The notes: generated by a model not told the origin, from the letters alone. DNA of 60,342 bases from Bradyrhizobium sp. STM 3843 (GCF_000239815.1 NZ_CAFK01000263.1:1-60342); one strand, 5' to 3'. Positions 1 to 9,560 are shown, counted from the stretch's first letter. A program made the numbers and translations.

Positions 1-138
1 CCTTCCCTGCGCCCTCCACGTGATGAGGGCGATACGAGAGATGTAAAGCTCGGGTGCTGGACGCGTCGCGAGGATGCGGGCGCTTATCTTCAGATGCCGT
101 TCGAGATTGTGGATCAGACGATGTCATCGGCGCGCTGC

Positions 139-300
139 TCACCTTCCCCCGGAGGGGAGGCGCCTCACGGCGAACGCAGCGAGACGAGAGGCGGGGTGGG
201 GTGATCTCTCCACCTCCGCCGCGGCTCGTGACTTCACCCCGCCCCGACGCGCCTCGCTCCGCGACGCGCGTCGACCCTCCCCCTCCAGGGGAGGGTGGGA
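139..300. repeat. GC-rich imperfect inverted repeat, intergenic
   Basis: Positions 1-355 hold no gene that I can support. Within them is a palindrome-like element: a C-rich/G-rich arm near 140-160 mirrors the arm near 274-298, and the G-rich run near 190-204 is complementary to the C-rich run near 233-246. It lies just past the 3' end of the acyl-CoA dehydrogenase gene that is read leftward. Such GC-rich intergenic palindromes occur in many copies in Bradyrhizobium-type genomes, and it may also act in transcript ending. Its copy number cannot be judged from one window. Confidence 0.5.
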
Positions 301-355
301 GCCCGGCCATGACGTTCCTTATTGGGAGCGCGTCGACGGCGGGGGCGCGCCAGCC

Positions 356-2134
356 TCACGCCACCAGCACGGCGTCCGCGGCCATGATGCTCTCGGCAGA
401 GTCGGTGACGGTCTTTTCCAAGGACGGCGCCTGGACGGCAAAGGTCTCGGCGAAGAAGCGGGCGAGGGCGACGTGACGTGCGCCGTCTGCTTCACCCGAG
501 GACCGCGCGGCGAGCGCCTCGTTGGCCAGCATGCAGCCGCCGAGCGCGGAGCCGAACAGCCGCAGATAGGGCGTCGCGCCGGCGAGCGCGTCGTTCGGCG
601 ACGACGGCAGTTTTTCCAGCAGCCAGCGGCTGGCGCGATCGAGCGAGCCCAGCGCATCACGCAGCTTCGCGCCGGTGGTGCCGAACGCCGGATCGTTCGA
701 GGCCTCGACGCGGCGGACGATGTCGGTGAGCTCGTCGATGAGCTTGAACACGGAGGCGCCGCCGTTGGCGCCCAGTTTGCGGGTGACGAGGTCGATCGCC
801 TGGATGCCGTTGGTGCCCTCATAGATCGCGGTGATGCGGGCGTCGCGATAATGCTGCGCGGCGCCGGTCTCCTCGATGAAGCCCATGCCGCCATGCACCT
901 GCACGCCGAGATAGGCCACCTCGTTGCCGATGTCGGTGGAGAATGCTTTCGCGATCGGCGTCAGCAGCGCACCGCGCGCGGCGGCGTCCGCGCGGACGCC
1001 CGCGTCCTTGGCGCGCACCGCGACGTCGAGCGCCACGGCGGTGGCATAGCAGATCGAGCGCGAGGCCGCGGTGAGCGCGCGCATCTGCAAGAGCATGCGC
1101 TTGACGTCGGGATGCACGATGATCGGATCGGAGCCGTCGCCCTTTTTGCCGACGGCGCGGCCTTGCTTACGCTCCTGCGCATAGGCGAGCGCCTGCTGAT
1201 ACGCGCGATCGGCGACGCCGACGCCTTCGAGGCCGACGCCGAGCCGGGCCTGGTTCATCATCGTGAACATGCAGCGCATGCCGGCATTCTCTTCGCCGAC
1301 GAGATAGCCGATGGCGCCGCCGTGGTCGCCCATGGTCATGGTGCAGGTCGGCGAGGCATGCATGCCGAGCTTGTGCTCGATGCCGGAGGCGTAGATGTCG
1401 TTGCGCGCGCCGAGCGAGCCGTCCGCGTTGACCAGGAATTTGGGGATCAAGAACAGAGAAATGCCCTTGGTGCCGGCGGGCGCATCCGGCAGCCGCGCGA
1501 GCACGAAATGCACGATGTTGTCGGTCATGTCGTGCTCGCCATAGGTGATGAAGATCTTGGAGCCCTTGATGCGGTAGGTGCCGTCGCCCTGCCGCTCGGC
1601 GCGGGTCCGGAGCGCGCCGACATCGGAGCCGGCCTGCGGCTCGGTGAGCTGCATGGTGCCGGTCCATTCGCCGGAGATCAGCTTGCCGAGATAGATCTGC
1701 TTCAGCTCGTCGCTGCCATGGGCATCGAGCGCCTCGATCGCGGAGAGCGTCAGCAGCGGACACAGGCCGAAGGCGACGTTGGATGCGCTCCAGATCTCGG
1801 TGCAGGCGGCGTTGATGGCGAGCGGCAGGCCCTGGCCGCCATGCGCCTCGGGACCGGACACCGCATTCCAGCCGGCTTCGGTCCAACGCTTGTAGGCATC
1901 AGGCCAGCCCGGCGCGGTCGTGACCTTGCCGTCGGCGAGCTTGACGCCGTTCTGGTCGCCGACCTTGTTGAGCGGCGCCAGCACGTCGGAGGCGAACTTG
2001 CCCGCTTCCTCCAGCACGGCGGCGGTGAGGTCAGCGTCGAAATCGCCGTAATGGCCGGCCTCGACGGCGGCCTTCAGCCCGGCGCCGTGATTGAGGGCGA
2101 GCAGGATGTCGTTGATCGGCGCGCGATAGGTCAT
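356..2134 (-). CDS. acyl-CoA dehydrogenase, long (DmdC-like) type
   Basis: A flavoprotein of 592 residues that would introduce a trans-2,3 double bond into an acyl-CoA and pass electrons to electron-transfer flavoprotein. The FAD/substrate segment LTEPQAGSDVGALRTRA and the C-terminal YEGTNGIQAIDL signature are both present, the latter holding the expected catalytic glutamate region. The length and the extra C-terminal domain fit the large acyl-CoA dehydrogenase class that includes 3-methylmercaptopropionyl-CoA dehydrogenase DmdC, but the substrate cannot be read from sequence. An ATG at 2179 is possible, but the product from 2134 begins MTYRAPINDILLALNH, the usual start of this class, behind a purine-rich stretch. 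It stands alone, separated from the catabolic units by a tRNA gene. Confidence 0.9.
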   Translation of the reverse strand: MTYRAPINDILLALNHGAGLKAAVEAGHYGDFDADLTAAVLEEAGKFASDVLAPLNKVGDQNGVKLADGKVTTAPGWPDAYKRWTEAGWNAVSGPEAHGGQGLPLAINAACTEIWSASNVAFGLCPLLTLSAIEALDAHGSDELKQIYLGKLISGEWTGTMQLTEPQAGSDVGALRTRAERQGDGTYRIKGSKIFITYGEHDMTDNIVHFVLARLPDAPAGTKGISLFLIPKFLVNADGSLGARNDIYASGIEHKLGMHASPTCTMTMGDHGGAIGYLVGEENAGMRCMFTMMNQARLGVGLEGVGVADRAYQQALAYAQERKQGRAVGKKGDGSDPIIVHPDVKRMLLQMRALTAASRSICYATAVALDVAVRAKDAGVRADAAARGALLTPIAKAFSTDIGNEVAYLGVQVHGGMGFIEETGAAQHYRDARITAIYEGTNGIQAIDLVTRKLGANGGASVFKLIDELTDIVRRVEASNDPAFGTTGAKLRDALGSLDRASRWLLEKLPSSPNDALAGATPYLRLFGSALGGCMLANEALAARSSGEADGARHVALARFFAETFAVQAPSLEKTVTDSAESIMAADAVLVA

Positions 2135-2438
2135 GACGCTTCCTCTGGCGTGATTGGGATTTGGCCGCCGTCTTCCCATGAAACCGGCCGGTCCTCAACT
2201 TTTTCGCGTATGGTGCGGCTGGTCGGGTGGTCTCGTGGCGCCGGCCGGCATGGCGCTCGAGCCGCCTGCTGCAAGGCCTTCAGAAAGCTCGCGAATCCGC
2301 CGGCGGCGCGGGGCAGGGCAGGGCCGGGTGAAAATTCCCACGGCGCGCGGTTGAAAACCCCGACCCGCGTCTGTAGACCACCGTGCGGAAGCCGGAATCG
2401 GCGAGGCGGCCCGGTCGCCTCGATCCCGGTCCGCCTGA
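2135..2438. other. intergenic region, no gene seen
   Basis: About 300 bases between the start of the leftward acyl-CoA dehydrogenase gene and the tRNA-Gln gene. It must carry promoters for both directions. I see no reading frame with recognisable protein content and no strong promoter boxes. Confidence 0.5.
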
Positions 2439-2513
2439 TGGGGCGTAGCCAAGCGGTAAGGCAGCGGATTTTGATTCCGCCATTCGGAGGTTCGATCCCT
2501 CCCGCCCCAGCCA
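2439..2513 (+). tRNA. tRNA-Gln (anticodon TTG)
   Basis: A complete cloverleaf can be drawn. The acceptor stem TGGGGCG pairs with CGCCCCA, followed by discriminator G and an encoded CCA end at 2511-2513. The anticodon stem GCGGA/TCCGC encloses the seven-base loop TTTTGAT, which gives anticodon TTG and reads CAA glutamine codons. The T arm contains GGTTCGATCC. tRNA 3' ends are common integration sites, and the catabolic region with a conjugation-gene remnant starts downstream of this one. I found no second copy of the 3' end in the window. Confidence 0.95.
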
Positions 2514-3083
2514 GCGCAACACCTTGGATTTCCTTGCGGATCAGCTTTGTTCTCAGGCGCGCTGTGAACGCGTTTGGAAATTCGTTTGCCCCGGCATTTG
2601 GAAATTCTGTGCTGTTTTTGTTTCCACGCCACCTGCGGTGCCGCTCTGGTTGCACATGGCCTGCCGTTTATTCCGTCAACGCCATTGGTGGTGAGATGCG
2701 GGCGCTGCTCATCACCTGCGTAACCGGGGCAGCACGCATCGCACCACGCAGACGACAAGCGCGAGCTCAGCGCAATATTGAACGCCTTGCGATCATACAG
2801 GCACAGCCGCTCGCTGCCCCGGGTTGCCTACGGGCCTGCATCGCTTCCCCCCTGCAAGAGCGCGATTGCAGAAGTCGAGGAGGAAACCGCGCTCAATCTT
2901 GTTAGTAATACGTCTCTGCAGGCCACGCGGTACGACGCTCGCCCGGGGCTACACATCCTTCCAAGACGCTCCGTAAGGCCAAGATGTCGTTTCTGCTGGC
3001 TGAGCGTATCGAGGACGAAGCCGGCGGCGGCTCGGATTTGTTGGGCACGGCATGCTTGCGGCCTCGTCACGGACGCGCTATCA
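2514..3083. other. intergenic region, no gene seen
   Basis: About 570 bases between the tRNA and the first operator of the catabolic region. The short open frames here resemble no family I recognise and lack ribosome sites. It could be a decayed element junction next to the tRNA. Confidence 0.5.
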
Positions 3084-3097
3084 ATGGTACAACCAAT
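3084..3097. promoter_or_regulatory. operator 1: TGGT-N3-ACCA palindrome
   Basis: ATGGTACAACCAAT lies 20 bases before the GTG start of the substrate-binding protein gene at 3118. It is one of six copies of the same palindrome in this window. A weak -10-like CTATCA (3078-3083) touches its left edge, with TTGCGG 16 bases upstream. The TGGT-N3-ACCA form is the one known for FadR-subfamily GntR regulators, and the GntR gene at 9672 is the obvious candidate to bind it. Confidence 0.7.
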
Positions 3098-3117
3098 AAC
3101 GAATTTGAGGGAACGTC

Positions 3118-4308
3118 GTGGCGAGAGGGTTTTGGGCAGCCTTGCTGGGGCTGTGCCTGTCGAGCAGTGCGGCCTTCGGCGAGCCGTTGAAGATCGGTGT
3201 CTTGACCGACATGTCGGGAGTCATTGCCGATACGGTCGGGCGTGGCTCGGTCGTGGCAGCGGCACTGGCGGTCAGTGATGCCGGCGGCTCTGTCCTTGGC
3301 CGGCCGATCGAGATCGTTTCGGCGGACCACCAGTTGAAGCCGGACGTGGGCCTGACCATTGCCCGGCGCTGGTTCGACGAGGAGCACGTGGAGGCAATCG
3401 CCGATATTCCTGTCTCGACCATCGCCCTCGGAATTCAGAATCTCGCGCGGTCCAAGGGCAAGATCGCACTGATTTCCGGATCAGGAACCCTCGATCTCTT
3501 TGGCAAGTCGTGCTCGCCGACCGGGTTCGTGTGGACCTTCGACACGAACGTACTCCCGCGTGCCACCGTTCTGACTGGGGCGCAATCCGGCGTGAAGAAA
3601 TGGTTCGCAGTCGGCCCCGATTATTCCTTCGGGCATCAGATGGAGCGCGCGGTCGCCGATGCCGTGAGCGAGACCGGCGGACAGCTGGTCGGCTCGCGCC
3701 GCACGGCCATCGGGACCTCGGACTATGCCTCCCTTCTGCTGGCGGCGCAGGAGGCGCAGCCCGACGCGATCGCCTCATCCTTCGCCGGGCACGACGGCGT
3801 GCTTCTGATCGAGAATGCGGTCGAATTCGGCCTGCTGCAGAAGGGAATTCGGATTGCCGGACTGATGCTGTTCGAGGCCGACGTGCACAGCCTCGGGCTG
3901 GAACGTATGCAAGGGATCTATACGACAACCGCGTTCTACTGGGACACCGACGACAACACCCGCAGCTTTGCGAAGCGGTTCAGCGAGAAAATGGGGCGTC
4001 CGCCGTCTGCGCTGCAGGCGGGGGTCTACAGTTCGATCACGCACTATCTGAAGGCCGTCAAGGCAGCGGGCACGGCATCCGGCCCCGAGGTGGCGAAGAA
4101 GATGCATGAGCTGCCGATCTCGGATTTGACGACGCCATCGGCCAGGATACGCGCGGATGGTCGTGTGATGCGCGACATGTTCCTGGTCCAGGTCAAATCA
4201 CCGGCGGAATCGAAAGGTCCTTGGGATTATTTCAAGATCGTCAGGCGCATGAAGCCGGAGGAGTTGATGTCGGAAACGCCAAGTCCTGACTGCAAGCTTG
4301 AGAACTAG
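3118..4308 (+). CDS. Liv-type ABC transporter substrate-binding protein (orphan)
   Basis: A 396-residue periplasmic binding protein of the branched-chain amino acid/amide type (Peripla_BP_6). The N-terminus is a signal peptide with a hydrophobic stretch and probable cleavage after AFG, before EPLKIGVLTDMSG, the usual first strand of this fold. The start is GTG at 3118 with a GAGGGAAC ribosome site. No permease or ATPase gene is nearby, so it must share a transporter encoded elsewhere or act as a sensor. It is a close paralogue of the protein at 29842: both contain EIVSADHQ-x-KPDVG-x2-IARRW. It is followed 78 bases later by the acyl-CoA ligase, so it probably delivers or senses the substrate that the ligase activates. 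Confidence 0.9.
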   Translation: MARGFWAALLGLCLSSSAAFGEPLKIGVLTDMSGVIADTVGRGSVVAAALAVSDAGGSVLGRPIEIVSADHQLKPDVGLTIARRWFDEEHVEAIADIPVSTIALGIQNLARSKGKIALISGSGTLDLFGKSCSPTGFVWTFDTNVLPRATVLTGAQSGVKKWFAVGPDYSFGHQMERAVADAVSETGGQLVGSRRTAIGTSDYASLLLAAQEAQPDAIASSFAGHDGVLLIENAVEFGLLQKGIRIAGLMLFEADVHSLGLERMQGIYTTTAFYWDTDDNTRSFAKRFSEKMGRPPSALQAGVYSSITHYLKAVKAAGTASGPEVAKKMHELPISDLTTPSARIRADGRVMRDMFLVQVKSPAESKGPWDYFKIVRRMKPEELMSETPSPDCKLEN

Positions 4309-4386
4309 TGCGGGTGCCAAGCTCGATCGCCGCCGCCATTTTCTTCGTCGGCTTCGACTTCAATGCTGAACATTGTCAGAGGAACC

Positions 4387-5925
4387 ATGACGGCGCCAGA
4401 GATCTTTCTCGATCGAACGCCTCGCGCGCGCGAAGAGGTGCTAGCCAATGCGGCGCGGGCGGCCAGCGGGCTCCGTGCTTGCGGAGTCTCCGAGGGAGAT
4501 ACCGTTGCGCTTCTGCTGCGCAACGACTTTGCCTTCGTCGAGGCGACACAAGCGGCCGCGCTGCTCGGTGCCTATTGCGTGCCGATCAATTGGCACGGCC
4601 GGGCCAAAGAGATCGGGTACATCCTCGGTGATGCGAAGCCCAAGGTCCTCGTGGCTCACGCTGATCTTCTTGCCGATGTTCGCGACGAGCTCAAGGAAGA
4701 GTTAAGCGGCATTCTGGTGTTGAGCGTCCCAACGCCCGCCGAACTCATCCGGATGTTCGGTGTTCGCGCCGGGGCGGAGAAGCCGATCGCGTCCGATCGG
4801 AGCTGGCCGGAATGGCTGGCGCAATTCCAGCCCTGGAGTGGCGCTCCGCCGCGCAGCCGCGCGACGCTGATCTACACGTCGGGCACGACGGGGCATCCGA
4901 AAGGCGTGAAGCGCGAGCCTGCGACATCCGAACAGGCCAAGGCGTATGGGGAGTTGATGCGGTCGGTCTACGGCATCGCGCCCGGCGTTCGTGTCCTGAT
5001 CGGGGGCCCGCTGTACCATGCCTCGCCCAACGCCTGCTTGCGTCAGGCCATTGGTCAGGCCGACCTGATCACGTTTCAATCCAAGTTCGAGCCGGAAGAA
5101 ACTCTGGCGATGATCGAGCGGGAGCGCGTCACGCATGCCGTCATGGTTCCGACCATGTTCGTGCGCCTGATGCGCCTGCCGGAAGAGATACGCCGGCGTT
5201 ATGATGTCAGCTCGCTTCGCTGGGTGATCCATACCGGCGCGCCGTGTGCGCCGGAGATCAAGAAGGCGCTCATGGATTGGTGGGGGCCGGTGATCTACGA
5301 GACCTATGGCGGAACGGAAGTAGGGGCCGTGATGCTGAGTACACCGGAGGATTGGCTGGCTCATCCGGGCAGCGTAGGGCGGCTCACGCCGGGTGCCCGG
5401 ATCGCGCTCTATGGTGAGGACGGCAAGCCCGTCGCGCCCGGCGAGGTCGGCGAAATCTATGTCCGGCAGGATTCGCTGTCTGACTTCGTCTATCTCAACG
5501 ACCTCGCGAAGCGCAAATCGGTCGAGCGCGACGGCCTGATCAGTGTGGGCGATGTCGGCTATCTCAAGGATGACCGGCTGTATCTGTGTGACCGGCGCTC
5601 GGACATGGTGATCTCGGCCGGCGTCAATATCTATCCGGCGGAGATCGAAACGGCGCTGATCCAATGTCCGGGTGTCCGGGATTGTGCCGTGTTCGGCATT
5701 CCCGATGAGGAGTTCGGCGAGTCGCTTGCGGCTGCGATCGAGGCCGAGCCGGGACATGAGCTCTCAGCAGATATGGTTCGCGCCTATCTCGCCGAGCGGA
5801 TCGCGAAATACAAAGTGCCGCGCCGGATCGACTTCCATGCGGCGCTTCCACGCGAGGAAAGCGGGAAGATCTTCAAGCGCCGGCTCAAGGAATCCTTCTG
5901 GAAGGAGACGGGTCGGCGCATCTGA
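4387..5925 (+). CDS. AMP-dependent acyl-CoA synthetase/ligase
   Basis: An adenylate-forming enzyme of about 512 residues that would activate a carboxylic acid with ATP and join it to CoA, the entry step of the pathway. The P-loop YTSGTTGHPKG, the YETYGGTE motif, GDVGYLKDD, the hinge CDRRSDMVISAGVNIYPAE and the C-terminal catalytic-lysine region EESGKIFKRR are all present, so it looks active. It resembles the fatty/bile/aryl acid ligases, but the acid cannot be named. The start at 4387 follows GAGGAA closely. An in-frame ATG at 4363 has no ribosome site. It probably shares a transcript with the binding protein in front and so lies under operator 1. Confidence 0.9.
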   Translation: MTAPEIFLDRTPRAREEVLANAARAASGLRACGVSEGDTVALLLRNDFAFVEATQAAALLGAYCVPINWHGRAKEIGYILGDAKPKVLVAHADLLADVRDELKEELSGILVLSVPTPAELIRMFGVRAGAEKPIASDRSWPEWLAQFQPWSGAPPRSRATLIYTSGTTGHPKGVKREPATSEQAKAYGELMRSVYGIAPGVRVLIGGPLYHASPNACLRQAIGQADLITFQSKFEPEETLAMIERERVTHAVMVPTMFVRLMRLPEEIRRRYDVSSLRWVIHTGAPCAPEIKKALMDWWGPVIYETYGGTEVGAVMLSTPEDWLAHPGSVGRLTPGARIALYGEDGKPVAPGEVGEIYVRQDSLSDFVYLNDLAKRKSVERDGLISVGDVGYLKDDRLYLCDRRSDMVISAGVNIYPAEIETALIQCPGVRDCAVFGIPDEEFGESLAAAIEAEPGHELSADMVRAYLAERIAKYKVPRRIDFHAALPREESGKIFKRRLKESFWKETGRRI

Positions 5926-5946
5926 CCGCTGTTCTTGCATTTCCGA

Positions 5947-5971
5947 GGCCGGAGCGCATCATGCTCCGGCC
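5947..5971. terminator. stem-loop between convergent genes
   Basis: A perfect nine-base-pair stem GGCCGGAGC/GCTCCGGCC with a seven-base loop lies between the 3' ends of the ligase (plus) and the CoA-transferase (minus) genes. No long T run follows on either side, so it may work as a weak or bidirectional terminator or only protect the 3' ends. Confidence 0.55.
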
Positions 5972-6043
5972 GTGATTTCATCGCAGACGATGCCGGCTGC
6001 TTGGCGCCGTGCGCGGAAGTCATCGCGCAGTGGCGAGGGCGGG

Positions 6044-7300
6044 TCAGCCTGATGAGCCGAATGCGCCTGCCGCCGTCAGCTCGGCGATGCGCTCGGGTCC
6101 ATAACCGAGAACGCGCTCCAGCACCTCGGTCGTATGCTGCCCAAGGGTCGGGGCGGCGACCGGATCGAGAACAGGCGTTTCACTAAAGCGCAAGGGGGAT
6201 CCGATGTTCGGTATCTCGCCCGCGGTCGGATGCGGGATGGACGAGGCGAGCGCACGCTCGGCCATTTCAAACGAGCTGAACGCACCTTCGATCGTTCTGA
6301 CGACGCCGGCCGGGACGCCTGCGGCCTGCATCTTCACGACCCATCTCTCGCTGGAATCGCCGGCAAGAATCTCTTCGATGATGACGGTCAACTGGTCGCG
6401 ATGGGCCATCCGGTCGCGATTGCTTAGGAAGCGAGGATCCTCGGCCAGATCAGGCCGTGCCAGCACGTCGGTGACGAGGCGACGGAACGTTCGGTCATTC
6501 GCGCAGGTGATGTAGAGCGGGCCGTCTGCCGTATTGAATGTCCCGGTCGGCGTGCTGTCGGCGCTGCGATTGCCGGCGCGCGTGGGATTGCGACCCGTCG
6601 CAAGATAGTTCATGGCATGAAAGCCGAGCATCAACGCGGCGGTATCGAACAACGCCGTCTCGACACGCTGTCCGCATCCGGTGCTATGGCGTGCTGCCAG
6701 CGCGCCGAGTACGGCGATCGTGGCCGTCATGCCGGTGGAGATATCCATGATCGCGGGACCGGTGCGGACACCTGGCTGGTCCGGGAAACCGTTCATCGAC
6801 ATGAAACCGGTCTCCGCCTGGATCACCGGATCGAAGCCGAGACGATCAGCCATTGCGCCGTCGCGGCCATAGGCGGAGACGCTGCAATAGATCAGGCGAG
6901 GGTTGAGCTTCTGCATCGCATCATAGCCAAGGCCGAACCGCTCCATGACCCCGCGCGAGAAATTCTCGACCAGGATATCGGCCGATGCGACGAGCTCAGT
7001 TGCGATTTTTTGCGCAGCTTCGTTGGTGAGATCGAGCGCAATGCCTTTCTTGTTGCGATTGACCCAAAGAAACGGCACGCCTTCACCACCGAGGTGAGGC
7101 TGGAAACGGCGGAAGTCGTCGCCGTTGGCGGCGTTCTCGATCTTGATCACGTCGGCGCCCATATCCGCCAGGAAGAGCGTGCACATGGGACCTGCGATGA
7201 AGTGCGAGAAATCGATCACGCGCAGGCCGTGAAGCGGGGAGGGCGCGCCGGACTTTCTCGGGCGTGGCGGCGGCAGCGGAGGACGATCTGTCGTAGTCAT
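6044..7300 (-). CDS. family III CoA-transferase (CaiB/BaiF)
   Basis: A 418-residue CoA-transferase that moves CoA between carboxylic acids. It opens with LHGLRVIDFSHFIAGPMC and the VIKIE strand typical of the family. It retains the LGFDP segment that carries the aspartate expected to form the acyl anhydride. The ATG at 7300 follows GGAGGTGAC, a strong ribosome site, so longer upstream frames are not needed. It lies 19 bases behind the fused acyl-CoA dehydrogenase gene and is probably in the same transcript under operator 2. It is a near paralogue of the CoA-transferase at 31136 (shared VMERFGL and YCSVSAYGR segments). Confidence 0.92.
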   Translation of the reverse strand: MTTTDRPPLPPPRPRKSGAPSPLHGLRVIDFSHFIAGPMCTLFLADMGADVIKIENAANGDDFRRFQPHLGGEGVPFLWVNRNKKGIALDLTNEAAQKIATELVASADILVENFSRGVMERFGLGYDAMQKLNPRLIYCSVSAYGRDGAMADRLGFDPVIQAETGFMSMNGFPDQPGVRTGPAIMDISTGMTATIAVLGALAARHSTGCGQRVETALFDTAALMLGFHAMNYLATGRNPTRAGNRSADSTPTGTFNTADGPLYITCANDRTFRRLVTDVLARPDLAEDPRFLSNRDRMAHRDQLTVIIEEILAGDSSERWVVKMQAAGVPAGVVRTIEGAFSSFEMAERALASSIPHPTAGEIPNIGSPLRFSETPVLDPVAAPTLGQHTTEVLERVLGYGPERIAELTAAGAFGSSG

Positions 7301-7319
7301 TGTCACCTCCGGGCAAAGC

Positions 7320-9542
7320 CTATCTTGGCAGCCCCAGGCCGCGTTGGGCAATCAGGCTGCGCTGGATCTCATTGGTGCCGATGCTGATGACCCACATCAG
7401 CGAATGTCGGAGATTCTGTTCGATGCGCCCGCGGAGGATGGCGCCGGGACTGTCTTCGCTGAGCAGCGCCTCCAGCCCCAGCAGGTCGAGCGCGGTTTCG
7501 CCGAAGCGCTCCATCAGCTCGCCGGAATAGACCTTGCTGAGGGCAGCTTCGTCCGCCGGCGTCTCGCCCTTGTCCACCTGCTCCGCACAATAGACCATCA
7601 TGCGTCGGCCGGCTTCGATTTCAGCCGCGAGCGCGCCGATCCTGGCGCGCACGAGCGGATCGTGCCGCATCGGGCTGCCGTGGCGCTCGGCGGTCCGGAT
7701 ATGCTCGCACAAGAGTTCGAACATGTGGGCGACCTTCAACACGATGCCGCCGCCGATGAAGCCGCGCTCGGTCGCCAACGCGCCGGTCAGGACCTTCCAG
7801 CCTTCCCCCTCGGCGCCGATCCGATTTTCCGCAGGGACCCGCACGTTGTCATAGAAGATGTTGGCGAAGGTGCCGCCATACATCGTCTCTGACGGCCGGA
7901 TCGTGATCCCGGGCGTAGCCATTGGAACGATGAACATCGTGATCCCGGCATGAGGCGGGGTCGCGTCTCGATTGGTCCGGGTCGCCAGCAGCATGTAGTC
8001 GCCCCAATAGGTCGTAGTCCAGATCTTCTGTCCATCGATCACATAGTGGTCGCCGTCCCGAATCGCGCGGGTTTTCAGCGAGGCAAGGTCAGAGCCGGCC
8101 TGAGGTTCGCTGTAACCCATGCCGTAGATCGCTTCCCCGCGGAGGATTTCGGGCAGGTAGCGCTGCTGCTGCTCCGGCGTGCCGTGGACCTGGAGCATCG
8201 CGGCCTGCACAGGCGCGCCGGCCCGCGGCGCTTCAGCGCGCTCCATCTCCTCCATAAAGGCAAGCTGCTCGAAGGCGCCACGCGCCTGCCCGCCGAACCG
8301 CTTTGGCCAGTTGAGTCCGATCCAGCCGGTCTGACCAAGGGCCCTGGCAAATTCACGGTCATACTCCCGTTCGCGAAAGCAAAGCCGCTGGTGCCGTGCG
8401 CGGCGCTCGCCCGACCAATAGCCATCAAGCCAAGTGCGGACCTCGCGGCGGAAGGCATTGCCGGCCGGCCCCAGATCGTATTCCGGAAACCGGACCTCAC
8501 CGTCCTGATCGAGAAAATAGCTCGCGAGCTGCTCGAGTGACGGGCGTCCACCGCCATGCCGAAGCACTCCGACATGAACCTGCCGGAAATGCCGCGCGGC
8601 CTCGTGCTCCTCGCTGTAGCCGATCGCGCCGAAGGTGTGGTGGGTTTCGAGCGAGACCTGACGGAGCGAAGCGGCAGCGGTGGCCAGCGCCGCGGACGCG
8701 AACCAGCGCCATTGTTGCGCTTGCAGGTCGTATTGAGCGGCGGCGTTCTGTAGCGATAGCTGGGCCGCGCGCAAGGCAATGTGGCAATTGGCCAGCTTGT
8801 GCTGGATGGCCTGGAAGCGCCCGATCGGCTGCCCGAACTGCCGGCGCTCGCGGGCATAGGCGACGGCCTGCTCGAACGCACGATCGGCCGCGCCAAAGGC
8901 GCGCGCGGCCTGGCCAAGGGACGCGATTGCAAGCAGATCCTGGATCTCCGCCTCGGCGAACGGCACGCTCAGCAGCGGACTTGCATCGACTCGAACCCGC
9001 CACCAGCCGGCCTTGCCCATCATCGGGGTTGGCTCAGCGTCAATTCCCTCGCTGGTTATGAGGATGACCAGCGTCGGGCCCGGGACGAACACGGCCAAAT
9101 GCGTGGCGATGTCTGCGGCTTCGACAAAACGCGATTCCGCGACCACGCGGTTCGCTTCCATCCTTGCCCAGCCCGCGGAACGATCGTGGTCGAAGCCTGC
9201 AAAACACAAGGCGATTGCCGCATCACCGGCGTGAAGATCCTCCAGCAGCGACATCAGGGCAGGGGCGTCGCTGCGGGCTCCGAGCTGCATGAGATTGACC
9301 AGGGCGGCATCCGCGAGCGGTGCACGGCAAGCGGCGCGCCCAGCTTCTTCCGCGACCTGCAGGATCTCGCGCAGACCGCCGTCGGCGGAAGACGCTGCGA
9401 TCTGGGTCAAGCCTTGGCCGGCCAGCCGCTTCCAGATGCTCGGGGTCGTCGGGGTGCTGATCTCTGGCGTATTCTCAAAGAACCTTCGGACAGCTTCTCG
9501 CAGGATTTGACGATCCTCGTCCGACGGCAATTCCCGCAGCAT
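7320..9542 (-). CDS. fused two-domain acyl-CoA dehydrogenase (FadE34-like)
   Basis: A 740-residue protein made of two acyl-CoA dehydrogenase halves. Residues about 1-350 form a degenerate half with the C-terminal helical features (QFGQPIGRFQAIQHKLA, FGAIGYSEEHE). Residues about 355-740 form a half with a full FAD site (GYSEPQAGSDLASLKTRA) and the terminal GTNEIQRSLIAQRGLGL. This layout matches FadE34/ChsE-type enzymes, which are single-chain forms of the alpha2beta2 dehydrogenases that act on bulky steroid-side-chain CoA esters. A bulky substrate is therefore likely but not proven. The start at 9542 follows GGAGG by nine bases. The gene is divergent from the GntR regulator and shares the operator 2 region with it. 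Confidence 0.88.
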   Translation of the reverse strand: MLRELPSDEDRQILREAVRRFFENTPEISTPTTPSIWKRLAGQGLTQIAASSADGGLREILQVAEEAGRAACRAPLADAALVNLMQLGARSDAPALMSLLEDLHAGDAAIALCFAGFDHDRSAGWARMEANRVVAESRFVEAADIATHLAVFVPGPTLVILITSEGIDAEPTPMMGKAGWWRVRVDASPLLSVPFAEAEIQDLLAIASLGQAARAFGAADRAFEQAVAYARERRQFGQPIGRFQAIQHKLANCHIALRAAQLSLQNAAAQYDLQAQQWRWFASAALATAAASLRQVSLETHHTFGAIGYSEEHEAARHFRQVHVGVLRHGGGRPSLEQLASYFLDQDGEVRFPEYDLGPAGNAFRREVRTWLDGYWSGERRARHQRLCFREREYDREFARALGQTGWIGLNWPKRFGGQARGAFEQLAFMEEMERAEAPRAGAPVQAAMLQVHGTPEQQQRYLPEILRGEAIYGMGYSEPQAGSDLASLKTRAIRDGDHYVIDGQKIWTTTYWGDYMLLATRTNRDATPPHAGITMFIVPMATPGITIRPSETMYGGTFANIFYDNVRVPAENRIGAEGEGWKVLTGALATERGFIGGGIVLKVAHMFELLCEHIRTAERHGSPMRHDPLVRARIGALAAEIEAGRRMMVYCAEQVDKGETPADEAALSKVYSGELMERFGETALDLLGLEALLSEDSPGAILRGRIEQNLRHSLMWVISIGTNEIQRSLIAQRGLGLPR

Positions 9543-9560
9543 CCCGGCATTCCTCCCTAT

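Noticed and set aside
74..2905. A 943-codon open frame on the plus strand
   Set aside because: It runs antisense to the acyl-CoA dehydrogenase and straight through the tRNA-Gln gene. It is rich in arginine, alanine and glycine with no family features, a common shadow in high-GC DNA.
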